Assembly (NCBI GenBank): GCA_905250125.1
Contig: CAJNOL010000436.1
Span: 1-64,000, forward strand
From: Rotaria sordida
Taxonomy: Eukaryota > Rotifera > Eurotatoria > Philodinida > Philodinidae
DNA length: 64,000 bases
Direction of reading: 5' to 3'
Positions 14,201 to 25,920 of this stretch are shown here, one piece after another (positions within the stretch are counted from its first letter, which is position 1; each line of letters opens with the position of its first letter). The translations under genes were made by a program, and so were the position numbers. Under the pieces are notes generated by a model. The model was not told the origin of the DNA. It saw only the letters and a list, made by a program, of their open reading frames with translations, and did not search any database.

Positions 14201-14558
14201 TATTTATGTTTTTAGTAAGATATTGAGACACAATTGAAAAAGAGAAAGAGAGCAATATGAATATCATCGTACGAGACAATGATGTTTAAAGGACAAATCA
14301 ATAGATGAAAAAAAAATGTTTGTTCTCCTCACAATGGATAAAATTCTTACAGGACAAGAGAGAGAGATTTAACATTGACCACTCATCATCATAAAGTTTT
14401 TTTTTTCTTCTTCTATCACACTATATTGATGATATGCATATGACAAACCAACACATTGATGTGAGATGTCCTGATGAGCAACTTTAGTAAGTTAATTGAT
14501 TTTTGTCTTGTATCCCAATCGAGTGATATCTTAGATCAAAAGAAGAATAGTGTACAAT

Positions 14559-14560
<2 letters not shown>

Positions 14561-14599
<39 letters not shown>
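14561..14599. repeat. (TTA)n microsatellite
   Basis: About 13 uninterrupted TTA/ATT units. Confidence 0.95.
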
Positions 14600-15126
14600 C
14601 GGTCTTGTGTAATCAAAATAGCAGTTGTATGACTACAACAGGTGATATGAAGAATAATGAGAATTTTTTTTTTCTTGTCTCTCTTTCTCATTGATATAGT
14701 CTACGATGACATGCATTCTGACATCTTATCAGTACGTGTTTTCATTCAATATTTATTATTATCATTATTTTATTGAATAGTTTTTCTTTTATACATTGAC
14801 GTGTAAGTATGAGATATATAAGCATGTGTTATAAGAAAATTTAGGCATGTTGTTATTCGTCTGATAACTTATCATTTATTTTGAGGGAGAGAACATGAAG
14901 ATGATGATGTTGTAGTCTGGTCATGTTCACATATATGTTTTTTTTTGTCCTTCGTAAAATAAACAGATATGTTTTAAATGATAATAAGTATTTAGTATAT
15001 TTATAATTATTCGTTCAATAAAAAATTTTCTATATTCGATTGTTTTAAATAACATATGTGCTATCGTTTGATTTTTATTACCTATTGATATTTTTATTTT
15101 TCTTACATCAGTGAATATCTAGATTA

Positions 15127-15152
15127 GATATATATATATATATATATATATA
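15127..15152. repeat. (AT)n microsatellite
   Basis: A perfect TA dinucleotide run. Confidence 0.95.
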
Positions 15153-15458
15153 CAGGAAGCCTAGTTTGATTGTATAGTAGAACAAATTACAAGAAGCCCC
15201 TTCGTCTGTACTGACCTGTTCTCTTTCATATATACATATACTCAACCTATTCAATCATTGTTGTCAGTATCCTTTAATGGATTGTTTAAATTCATTATTT
15301 TATTTTTACTTATGTAATATATATATATGTATACATTCGTTCCGGGCTATATTTCATACGTATATATGTATAGACTCTGTTGTTTAATGAGTACCACTAT
15401 GTATTGTATTATTCTATATAGTATTTGCGTACTCGCACACGACACCATTGTATTCATG

Positions 15459-15461
<3 letters not shown>

Positions 15462-15494
<33 letters not shown>
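15462..15494. repeat. (AG)n microsatellite
   Basis: About 16 AG units. It generates spurious open frames on both strands (poly Arg-Glu and Ser-Leu), which are not genes. Confidence 0.95.
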
Positions 15495-15498
<4 letters not shown>

Positions 15499-16617
15499 GA
15501 ATAATACACCTTATATATTTCGTTCCGGTTATACAATATCGACTACTGTTGTCGATTCGTAATAGTAAGTTGAAGATATCAATCAACAATAACAAATGCT
15601 AGTAGTAGTTCTACTTGTCGTTCGATTTCAATAGGTAATCAGAGTAAATACGGTTGATTGAATGTGTCAGTAAGAATGATTATTACGTATATATCTAAAA
15701 TGTGTGTTTATTCATGCATATTGTTCAAAAATCATTGAATGTGTAAGATACGATAATCGAGAACCTTCAATTTTTCTTCGATTGCAAGATAAAATATACA
15801 TCAAGTTCTTTTTTTTTTCTGTTGTTCTTGAAAACTTTTTACTTCCGCTTGATGTAATAGTTTATATCGTAACTGACCATTTACTTTGTTCATTTTCATT
15901 CTCTTTCTTGACTTCATTCAATACGAAAAAATGGCCTTCTTTGAACAAACATTGTCAAGAAGAAGAAAAACGACTTCAAAAGAATGAGTTGCATAAGTTA
16001 TATCTCTTTTACTCAACCATTATAATCTTTTCATAAAATGTACATGACAAACATGTACATACATATCGGTCATTGAAAAAGTCATATCGTTCAATTTTCT
16101 ATAATGATCTATATGTGTTGATTGATTGTTTTCTACTATATGTTATCAAAATATGTGTACAAACCAACATACATCCACATTGATCGACGATAATGAATAT
16201 TTAATAAACTAGTATCGTGAAATTAAATTTTACATATCGTTTTATTTTGATCTTTTCTTGTTTGTTGTGTAAGGAATATATAAATATGGGTCTGATATCA
16301 ATTTTCTCGATTGATACGTATTAACAAGTAGGTGTGAGATTCCGTTTACCCTTTTTTCTTTTTCTTTTTTTTTTTTTGTGTTCATTTTTGAAGAGCACGG
16401 CACGTCGAGAATAGTAACAATAAAAGTATTATTCAAAGACGTGACTTATTCAAAATGAAATATTGATGAAGACACCATTGCATAAAATAAAATAAAAAAA
16501 CGAATGATCAAATTTCGATTCAACTTTAGACAATTCTATTGTCTTAATATATTATCTATTAAACTATTGATTTATTCTTTTCTTTTTGTAGATGTTAGGA
16601 AAATATTCATTTTTTGT

Positions 16618-17807
16618 ATGAGCCATCATAAAATTTCAATGTTTCAAAGAATATTTTACCTTATATCAATCTTCTTTCTTATTATTAATAATGTTCAAAC
16701 AACATCAAGTAAATATTCAATCAAAATTTTATTATTATTGTTATTTTGTTTTTCAATATAAATTATTTTGTTTTAGTAACAAAACGAAATCATGAAGCTT
16801 TTCATGTACTTAAACAGGCTAAAGAAAAAATAAAACATGGAATACGTATGTATTATGTTTAAAAAACCCCAAAACAATAATTAAATATTAATTATTTATA
16901 TTTTTTGATTTAGAATGTCTTCCACCATCGAAATATTTTGCTGGTTCATGTTATACATATATGAAAACCTTACCAGCTTCATCATGGGAACGTGCTTATA
17001 ATAATTGTTTATCATTACCAATGATAAAAGATGCTAGTTTATTAGCTATTGAATCAATTAATGAATATGAATTTATTGAACGTGAACTTATTGGATTAAA
17101 ATCAGGATCTGAAAGTGTTTCAGTATATATTGGATTACGTAAAATAAATAGTATAAATTTTTTTTTTAAATTTATTAGAAAATATATAAATTTCTTAATT
17201 TTTTTTTTTTTGTTAGATACTTGGTTATGGTCTAATGGTATACCATTGAAAGAAACACCTGTTTATCGATTTTGGGTTGATAATAATCGAGATATTCTTG
17301 CATATGATTGTGGTATACTTTGGCTTGCTAGAAATACAAGTGTTATTACACCAGCACCATGTGTTGAACAAGCTTTACGACCATATGTTTGTAAACAAAG
17401 TAAATTCAAAAAATATGATTAAAAATTTTCAAAGAAAATATTCTTTTTGTTTTTTGTATTATTGTTATTATAGTAATTGATCGATGTTATAATCATAGTA
17501 GTAATTGTGGTAAATATGGAAAATGTATTAATTTACCACTGATAAATTCACATAAATGTCAATGTCGATTTTTTTATACAGGAGATCAATGTGAAAAATG
17601 TAAATTTGCAAGAATTTTCATTATTATTATTATTATTATCATATTAAATAAAAATTAATTATTTTAGGGAGTAGTCAAGGTTTACAAGTCATCATTGGTG
17701 GTGTAATTATTGTGATCGCATTTATTGTTTTATATATTATCAATTTTGATCGATCAGAAGATTCTTGGTCATTTAGAAAATCTACCTACGAACAATATCA
17801 AATGTAA
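16618..17807 (+). CDS. Membrane C-type lectin-like protein with EGF domain
   Basis: Type I membrane protein, probably a cell-surface recognition molecule. Six exons: 16618-16708, 16777-16845, 16914-17150, 17217-17399, 17474-17599 and 17668-17807, giving 281 aa with consistent phases. The signal peptide is near the start (FQRIFYLISIFFLIINNVQ). The true initiator may be the ATG at 16639, and the frame also stays open upstream to 16504. A C-type lectin domain runs from QCLPPSKYFAGSCYTY to LRPYVC, with six cysteines and TWLWSNG. An EGF-like domain with six cysteines follows (RCYNHSSNCGKYGKC, then CQCRFFYTGDQC). A transmembrane helix (VIIGGVIIVIAFIVLYII) and a short cytoplasmic tail ending YEQYQM complete it. 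The EPN/QPD sugar-binding motif is not visible, so calcium-dependent sugar binding is doubtful. The stop overlaps a donor-like GTAAGT, so a further exon cannot be excluded. Confidence 0.82.
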
Positions 17808-17877
17808 GTTTACCTTGAAAAAGTTGTTTTTAGATACAAGAATTATAATTAGGGCAATCCGAAAGTAGTAGTGGCGT

Positions 17878-17930
17878 CTAGAGATCTGCGGGATCGGAAT
17901 TGAAAAACACTTGGTTCCGCACATTTCTAG
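17878..17930. repeat. Short imperfect palindrome, recurrent motif
   Basis: The ends CTAGAGATCTGCGGGATC and GTTCCGCACATTTCTAG are imperfect inverted copies around a short loop. A diverged one-sided relative occurs at 22728-22761, in intron 2 of the STRA6-like gene. Confidence 0.55.
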
Positions 17931-18919
17931 TGGTGACACTTTACTATCAGATAGGAAGTTTGAGAAAATTTTCTCTCTGTATGCACTAATAATATAAACA
18001 ATGTTCTATAGTTTGGTAACGTTTTATTGTTCTTCAACGGTTCCCCTCCCGTCACAGAATAATAGTCCGTTGGTCTTCTAATTTGCTTCGAAATTCAAGA
18101 GTTTGGAGATGGACTTTTATGACGATCAACATTCTTGGGTTGTAGCGAAGTTTTCAAACTGTCTGAGAACTTTGATACGAACTATGATAATTACCGATGA
18201 ACCAGAAATTGACATGTATACTATTCCAGTTCCATGTTATCAGATAACCTGAATGATACGTTCATTACACTGTTCCTCTCATTCATACATCTGCCATCTG
18301 TACTTTATGTATCTTAATATAGATACGTTAAACCACGCTTATTACGATACTTTACTTTGAGAAACAATCAAGTTTTGGAGAGGTTGAGAAAAAAAACTTC
18401 TTTAGTGCATGAACCGATACAGCTCTACCGGACAATGTCATTTTAGAATCTTATATACAGTTCAGAAACATAAGGAGATATATTTCAATTATTTTAAAAG
18501 ACGTATAAAGTAAACCGTTTATTATCAAATGAGGGCTTTGCATTTTTTTTGAAATAGGTAGTTCAGTAACAGGTGTTTTACTCATCTCATACTGAATTTT
18601 TTTCATTTGCCACAAGAAAGTATTCAAATTACATAAGAATAAAAGAATTTCGAAAAAAAAAATAATAATTCGATTCACGAATAAAGACCACAATATCTAT
18701 ACAAATAATAATTAACAGTAAGAGTTTAAAATAATCCTACAATATGCTAATATTTTATGCAAGTTCATATGATACTCTACTTATCCATTCTACAATCAGC
18801 ACAGAGAACAAAAAGAAAAATAACGGTCGATGAAAATTATAGAAACATCTTTTGACTAGTAAAAAAATTCAAGCTTTTTATAAGGTATTAAAGTGCCGTT
18901 AAGAATGTGTAGTTCCCGA

Positions 18920-19410
18920 TTACTGACTACTAACATCACCGACTCACTGTAGTTAGCACATATTGGCATCAGTGTTCACTGAGACATTGGAACACATCGT
19001 TACAAAAAAAGACATATTTTGATAGGGTTGTTATCTTAATGTTGCAACAAACACAGATGTCAGTACTTCAGTGAATCAGAGATGTCCATCGCAGTTAGAA
19101 ATCTGCCGCAGTCCTAGAAGAGGCAAAGCTCAGGGCCGCTACCACGACACAGTGAACTATATAAAATGTTGTTGCTGTCGCGATGGTATTCTTGAAATAT
19201 CCCTCGCTCCGCTGACGCCATCGCGGCGGCGGCGGCAGTATCATCATGGATACATGTGCAGTGAACACCAGCGTTAGTGAGTTTCTCGAAGTGGAAGGGA
19301 CTAAAAATTTCACACATTGACGGAGGCAGTGTAATCAGGGCCCGAATAGATCCTATGTTGGTGACTCAATGATCAGTATTTAAATTCTAAGTGTCATTAC
19401 CAGTACTTTT
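18920..19410. repeat. Dispersed repeat, copy A (interrupted by a GC-rich insertion)
   Basis: It aligns by eye with 45790-45990: ACTGACTACYAA, ATCRCCGACTCA-type blocks, GTGTAGTTA, a shared TATTTTGATAG.GTTG block, and a shared TGACTCA...AGTATTT end. Copy A has about 280 extra bases between roughly 19068 and 19348, which copy B lacks. This suggests a nested insertion. Confidence 0.65.
19095..19225 (+). repeat. GC-rich repeat, copy 1 (inverted partner in STRA6-like intron 2)
   Basis: It contains TAGAAATCTGCCGCAG, CAGTGAACTATATAAAA and CGCTGACGCC, in the same order as the reverse complement of 22951-23049. It is strikingly GC-rich for this window and includes a CGG triplet run. Overlapping open frames on both strands look like by-products of composition. 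Confidence 0.8.
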
Positions 19411-19444
19411 GAATTGTTCTAAATAAATACATTTTAGTGTTTCG

Positions 19445-22400
19445 ATGTGTGCTCGAAATCAATCTAATTTCACAAGACAATCGTCGAAAAATGTCGATCA
19501 TGTAATTTCCAATTCACATTTAATTAATAGTTCTACACCAAAGGAAAAACATCATCGGTATACTTCTTCATCAATACAATTAGATGAATGTAAACTACAA
19601 TATTCATTTTTTCTTAATATTCGTAATCTTTTTTTTAAACAAAAAAGATTTATTCTTATTATTTTATCTATAATATTAACAATTGTTATTTGTATGATTA
19701 TAATTAATGCACAAAATTATATTAAAAAAATTCTCAGTTATTCAACACGATTATTTCAATTTTGTATATTATATGAAAATAATTATTATCATAATTTATT
19801 AACATTACCTATTGCTTTAGTTATTATTTTATTAATAATAATTAATCAAACACGAAAAGAATATTATCAATTAAATAAAGAAAAATTTTCAATTTATATT
19901 CCAATACCATTTAATCCATTTTCAAAAATAAATCGTTTTGATACAATGATTTTATGTGGTATTGTTAGTCATGAAATACTTGAAATTATTGAAGAAATTT
20001 TTTTTAAAACAACACAAATTAAATTACTTACAATAACTGGTCCATTATTTGATCTTATTCGACAAATTGGTCTTATTATTATTATTGGTCTACGTTATTA
20101 TCCTATTTATTCTATTATTGAAATATCTCATGATAATATTCTTTATTATATTTTATGTTCATTTTATATGTGGTTAGATTTAATTTTAAGAATATTTGAA
20201 CAAGTATTTTGTATAAATATTAATTCATTGATTCGAACATGGAAAAAATTTGAACAATTTAAAAATGAATTAAATACAAAATATGAATCAAATTCATTGA
20301 CTATGACGACATCAACAATGTTTATGCCAGAATATGAAGATATTCATTCAGAAGTATTTAGAGGTGGTTTTCATCATAGAATTAGAGATCGATTATCATT
20401 TCGAGGAACAAAATCGATAATAACTACAACTATCGCTTCAACAATTCAAGTAAGAGAATTTATTTTACAAAGAAGTCAAAGACTTTTGTTCCATCACGAG
20501 AAAGCTATCCAACATATAACCCACTGTTTGAGTTCATATTAGATTCACAAGAAGGTCTGGGTAATACTAAAAAAAGGCCTAAAAAGGTTCGTCCCCATGA
20601 GCTTTTGGAGGCCAACTATGGTTGTTTTAATGGGTTTTCAGCCTGATAACTTGTTCATGCATAGATCTAATGATCCTTAATATATCCTGAAAATTTTAGC
20701 CAAAACGAATGTTTTGTTGTCGAGATATTGAATTTTATTTGCTACAGACATATCACAAAAATCGAGTTTACTTGAAAATTCAATATCTTGACAAAGGAAC
20801 ATTCTTTTCAGCTAAAACTTTAAGGATATGAAAGATCATTTAGCCTATCTATGGGCAAAACCTTAGAACAGTATACCATTTTTTGATTTTCTAGTAAATA
20901 TCAAAAATGGATTAAAAATTTAGTGCAACGGTCATAATTCGATTCCAAAGGCTTAGATGAACGGACTCTTTTACGCTTTCCTTAATCTTACCGAGAGCTT
21001 CTTTGTGAGCCTAATATAAGCTCAAACGGCGAGTTACGGTTGGAATAATTCTCTTATCAGCCTTATACAAGTTTCACTGAGGCTCAAAAATCAGTTCCAT
21101 TGGCGTGAGTTACTTATGAACCTTCCTTCGTGAATTGTAATGTTTTATACAAGAGAAGTTCAACTTTTCGGATAGTGAACAATCCGTATCGAATAATTTT
21201 ATATTTCGACTTAATGCTTATTTATTAGTTTTATCATCAGAATATCACAATAAAAATAATCATAAATTCTCGTAAACTTAGCTTAATTTTTGTGAATGAG
21301 TTTATCTTTCTTTAAAAACGAAAACAAAAACAATAGTCATACAAACTAAGAAGATAATCGATATTTTCTTTTAGCCATCTTCAATATCACTTCATTCATT
21401 AAATTGGTCATCAATAGATTTAAATATTTCCATGCTTATTCATCATAATAATTCTCAATCTACATTCGATCAATTTGGTATTGATCATTCAATAATTTGT
21501 GTACTTAAATATGCACCTTATTATTTATGTTTAACATATATTTGTTTTCGATTAACATATCTTCTTATAATTAATATTTATCATTTATTTCTCTCATGTG
21601 ATAATAAAACAAATTTAATAAAAAAATCATTAAAACATATTTATCATAAACCAATAAATTCTTCAAGAGAAATTCTTTCAAATGAATATTATTATGTTCG
21701 TCATTTATTTAAAAAATCATTTAAAATATTAATAAAAAATCCAAAGAAATATTCTTTATTTAAAATTTTACTTTATAAAATTTATCGACCAAATAAATAT
21801 TTTTATTATTCAAAACAAATATTAAATATATATATGATTGCATTTATGTTAATATATTATTTAACATTTAATATTTTACAAAATGGTTTTAATCTTATTG
21901 AAAAATTTTATAGTTTTACATTAATACCATTATTAATTCTTTATGATGAATTTGATTTACCTGAACCAAAATTATTTAATCTTAAATATGAAATGATTTT
22001 TGCATGTTTATTAACAGCAATTATTTATTTTATACAATTATTATTTGGAATGAAAAATTATCAAAAACATATGCTTGATGCTTATAAAGGTATATTTATT
22101 GATATTCCACCACGATCAGCATTTAAAAATATTCGATTTATGTCAAAAAATATTCATTATCCAGGATATTGTATTGCTTATCTTATTATTGGATATATTA
22201 TTATAGGCAATATATTGTTTTTTATTTTTATTACTCTACATGTTTTATTTAAACATTTATTTCTTATTGAAGAATTTGCAAAAATATTTATACCTATACT
22301 TGTGATTTATTTAATAACATTTATTATACAATGGTTTTTATCAAGAACATTCTTTTTACAAAAGTAAGTGTATTAATAATTTTATATAGATTTTCGATAG

Positions 22401-24615
22401 TTGAAAAATCTTTATTGTTGATAAAAATTTTTCATAAACACTTCAGAGAGTTCATTTAGTTTTTAGACTAAAATAAAATATATGTCATTGTCTGTCTACG
22501 AAGCATTTATTCATTATTATGTTTTATAAGTGCAACTATATATAACTGACTTCGTTGATACATTTTCGAAGTTATTTCTCAATTAGTCATTGTTCGAGAG
22601 TCTGTTGAGAAATGGATCAATGATCGAGGATGAATGTTAGTCATCGACTAAATAAATCAAAAAATCAGTATTGAAGAACTTTTTGAGATGTGATATGAAT
22701 AAATTCTGGAATAGTTTTCTCTAAATTGGAACCAAGAAAACTTGATCCCATACATTTCTAGTTATGGTAAACTTGTAATGTAACTATAAGACGAGTATTT
22801 TTAATTATGTGAAATTCACATGACTTTTTATGAATACTTAATTGTAAATTCGGACTTTTTTCTACTTCTCTTATCATCTCGTCTAACAGACACTCATCCT
22901 TAAAGGTACTTCATTGGTTGTTTCACAGAATTCGTATTCAGAACAGATGTCGATGGCGACGGCGTCAGCGGTGCAGCAGTAGCAACTTTTTATATAGTTC
23001 ACTGCGTCGCGGTAGCCTTGTCTCTTCTAAAACTGCGGCAGATTTCTAGCCGCAAATAGTGGATGATTCGAGTAGAGTACAGTCAATAGTAAGGATGCAT
23101 TGGAAGTAATCCAAAGAATTTGGTCTATTGACATTGTCAAATGATCTCCTATTAAGAATAATGAGTTTGTGACATCATCTTTTAGTTTGTTGGAAATATG
23201 ATTCGATTTGTTATTCATTGAATTAGTATATAGTCTCATTTTACTTCCATTTTGTTCATCAAGTAAAGAAATCTAATGACATGAGTCGTTGTGCTGTTGC
23301 ACACTCCTAGTATGGTTAGTCGCTTTGTAACAGAATACATCAATCTCATTTACAGAATTTCAACATTCATTGTCACGACCATGACTGTGACCAGAAAAAT
23401 AGTGGTCTTATATCGCAATTGAATATGTTGAATATTGTCTCACAAAGTGTGACACATTTTATATCAATATATTTTCAAATACTCAGATTCTGCATCTTTG
23501 AACAGCTTGGGGAAGATGACTTATGTTTATGATACACGATCTAAAAGGAGTAGAAATTCGGACTCCCATCTTCCACCACAGACCGTGACAGGCATGACTA
23601 TGAAACTGAAGTCTATTACAGAATTATAATAAAAGATAATTGAATTGAAGATAACAGCTATCGTCTTTCTTTCCAAATTTATTGTAACATATTATGATTA
23701 ACATCTTTCATCATAAACATACATTAAGAGTAGACTGGAAGTCATAAATCGAAACATATTGTTACATCTTCAGATTTACATTATATACAGGTCCATCATA
23801 TTTCATATTTTAATTCCGCAATGATTGTACTAACAGCTTTTTATGAAGACTTTATTTGAATCAAGCTACAATAAATAATTACTCTAATCAACATAGAAAA
23901 TAAGATAATGTATTAAGACATTACAGATTTTGCTGATGTCTATTTTTATTCTTTTAACTTTTGCAAATACTATTTAAATTATTTTAGACATGGAAAAACG
24001 ATGATATTAAAAAATCTTCGAATTTATTATCTATTTACTTATTTCAATTTTTTCTTTGATTGTTTTCTTGGTATAATATCTTGTATATTTCGTCTATCAA
24101 AAGCATGGATAACTAATTTTGGTTTTTTACCACGTTTGGATTATTGTATACTTGGACGATCATTAGAAAAAATGGATTCAGGTTTTATATCATACGCATC
24201 ATTTATACATATGGAATGTCTTCATACACATCCTGTACTTGTTTATTTTTGTTCAATTGTTAATGAACATATTAATAAACGTTATCAATATTTACGAACA
24301 TCAAAACAAGATATTTATTTATATACAAAACAACAACAGATTATATTTCGTTGGTGGTTAGCAATAACATTAAATCGAAATAGACAATTAATACAATTAA
24401 GAAAATCTCAATTAATGTATTTACAAATATCAAGAATAGAAAGTTTTAATGAATTATTTGAAAAGAAATTATTGAAAAATTTTCAACAATCTAAAATAAT
24501 AACAAAAAATCATGAAAGAATTAATTCAAATACAATTATTCGTAATCATACAACAACTTGTACAACTTTATTACTTGATGTTGATGAACAAGATAATCGA
24601 AAATCATCATTTTAA
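19445..24615 (+). CDS. STRA6-like (RBP receptor family) multi-pass membrane protein
   Basis: STRA6 family proteins move retinol across the plasma membrane in vertebrates; substrates of invertebrate members are unknown. Three exons: 19445-20449, 21375-22363 and 23988-24615, giving 873 aa. The junctions are phase 0 and phase 2 and match exactly. Many hydrophobic helices are visible in exons 1 and 2. The family signature is in the C-terminal half: the HYPGYCIAYLIIGYIII segment (like the GYQ.AYL.WG of STRA6), then LPRLDYCILGRSLEKMDSGF, YASFIHMECLHTHPVLVYFC, and a basic amphipathic cytosolic helix (RWWLAITLNRNRQLIQLRKS). The order and spacing fit the RBP-receptor domain. The two introns, 925 and 1,624 bp, are far longer than elsewhere here and contain a foldback element and the GC-rich repeat. 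Exon 1 opens after a short 5' stretch without an obvious upstream exon. Confidence 0.85.
20658..20853. mobile_element. Foldback element in STRA6-like intron 1
   Basis: Arms 20658-20739 and 20774-20853 are imperfect inverted copies about 80 bp long. Shared blocks include GATATTGAATTTT, TTTTAGC and CATAGAT. The spacer is about 34 bp and there is no ORF. Confidence 0.75.
22951..23049 (-). repeat. GC-rich repeat, copy 2 (inverted) in STRA6-like intron 2
   Basis: The reverse complement reads CTAGAAATCTGCCGCAG, then GACGCAGTGAACTATATAAA, then CGCTGACGCCGTCGCC, colinear with 19095-19225. Relative to copy 1 it lacks a roughly 9-bp block and a roughly 30-bp block. Confidence 0.8.
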
Positions 24616-25387
24616 ATTATTCTATTATGTATTGTTGTTTTGTCTTTCAGTCATATATTAATGTTTGTTCAATGAGAACAGTTCCATCACAACATTTATA
24701 TCTGTTTTGTTTTGGTTTTTTTTTTCTTACTCCAGTTACTTGTAAAAAAAATAGTATTATAACAGCATTGTATTTCTAGCTTGTTTTCTTTGCGTTCATT
24801 TTGAATATGTATGTGTATGTATCATATATCTTTGTAGTCTATTTTTTGATAAAGAACAGATCTTAAATGATTTGGTTGTGCTTATAGTACGCCAAATGTG
24901 ATTTATAATGATGACACAAATAATTGAATTATTGATTATTATTCATAACAAAATGAAACAGACTTTGTTTTAATCAATAATCTTTTTTTAAATAAAAGAT
25001 CATGATTTAAATGTATTTGGTAAAATATCTCTTAAATAAATACTGTCGAGACTTTTGAAAAGTATTTACTATTCAGAGATGTTTATCTGTGAAAGATGTT
25101 GAAATGAAAAAAAAAACTTTCCAAATATAAGCTTCTTTATTAGTTTTGAAGTTATTAGAAACTATTATTTGTGTTGTTCATCTTCCTGTATTTCAATATT
25201 TATGAACCTGCAAAATTTTCAACAGAATATAAAACAAAGTTTTATATCGCTAAGTTCTGCATTATTGTTTTGGTCTCAATATATGTAAATTTGATGAATT
25301 ATTGCTGTACAATTCATCCAAATATATATTCATCGAATCATATTATGCTAAAAATTTTTCAATTTTTGTTTGATAAGCATTTAAATA

Positions 25388-25528
25388 TTAGTTTGCTCGT
25401 TTTAAAATATTAGATACAGAACCGAGTGAAATATTCGATTTTTCAGCTAATACACATTGTGATGAAACATTGTTATCATTAATGAATTGAATTTTTTCAT
25501 TTAATGTAAGATCATGTTTTGATACCAT
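25388..25528 (-). pseudogene. Tigger/pogo-type (CENP-B N-terminal) HTH remnant
   Basis: A 46-codon frame from ATG at 25528 to TAA at 25388 encodes LTLNEKIQFINDNN and SQCVLAEKSNIS, then LGSVSNILKR. This is the Psq/CENP-B-N helix-turn-helix layout (LTL.EK...I, LA...GIS.STVS.IL.). Reading on past the stop gives weak coding-like sequence with more stops, and no DDE catalytic region is seen. It is most likely a decayed transposase fragment. A short domesticated HTH peptide is possible but unsupported. Confidence 0.65.
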
Positions 25529-25725
25529 TACTTTTTCTGATATGTACAGTTATAACAAACAATGAACAGCAGTTTCAGTGTATTAGTCAAAAATGATGAA
25601 GAACAGAGAGTGAAAAATAAAGTGTCGATATATTCATTTAAAAGAGGTTAAAATAGTAATCATGGCTGTAAAAAAAATGTTCAAGGTCAGATTGGTTGGC
25701 CTGGTTGGTAGTTTTGGAAATTGAT

Positions 25726-25920
25726 GCATTGTCTTCTTATTTGAGAGTACTTCGACGAATTTATTCCATCCCAACAACAAATGATTGAACCGAACGTCAA
25801 TCTAATGTTGTAGGGCTTATTTTGATTAGCAAAAAAACTTGTTTAGATCCAAAACAATTGAATAGTAAATTTTGTGTTCGTCTTGTTGCAAAAGTTAAAT
25901 TGTTAAATGTCTCTGTGAAC
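25726..25920 (+). pseudogene. hAT transposase C-terminal (dimerisation) remnant
   Basis: The frame reads SSYLRVLRRIYSIPTTND, then TGA at 25786-25788, then TERQSNVVGLILISKKTCLD and PKQLNSKFCVRL. This follows the hAT C-terminal consensus (IPA.S..SER.FS.AGLI...R..L.P..L). The Ser-Glu-Arg core is damaged and there is an in-frame stop, so it is dead. No upstream catalytic part is recognisable. Confidence 0.75.

Larger units (their letters stand above)
10638..16617. other. Gene-poor intergenic region with microsatellites
   Basis: About 6 kb with no convincing protein gene. The longest open frames (for example 15704-16036) are compositionally biased and show no domain. On the minus strand there is a short open stretch at about 11730-11666 ending in a good donor (METIEYWIF...ALAEKW), and another at about 11020-10940 (RFDINSLLSKRVSIIEL) ending in a stop. 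They could be exons of a small gene, but I could not join them. Otherwise the stretch holds one foldback element, several microsatellites and many T-runs. Confidence 0.5.
17808..19444. other. Intergenic region with repeats upstream of the STRA6-like gene
   Basis: No gene seen. It contains a short imperfect palindrome (17878-17930), a dispersed repeat copy (about 18920-19410) and, nested in it, a GC-rich insertion. Confidence 0.6.

Noticed and set aside
15327..15602. Overlapping open frames on both strands around an AG run
   Set aside because: They are created by the (AG)n microsatellite and have no domain or splice support.
15704..16036. 110-codon open frame
   Set aside because: Composition is Phe/Ser/Ile-rich from T-runs, with no domain, no splice partner and no homologous pattern.
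19071..19317. Three short overlapping open frames in the GC-rich block
   Set aside because: GC-rich sequence lacks stop codons in several frames. The block is repetitive and its second copy does not preserve a frame.
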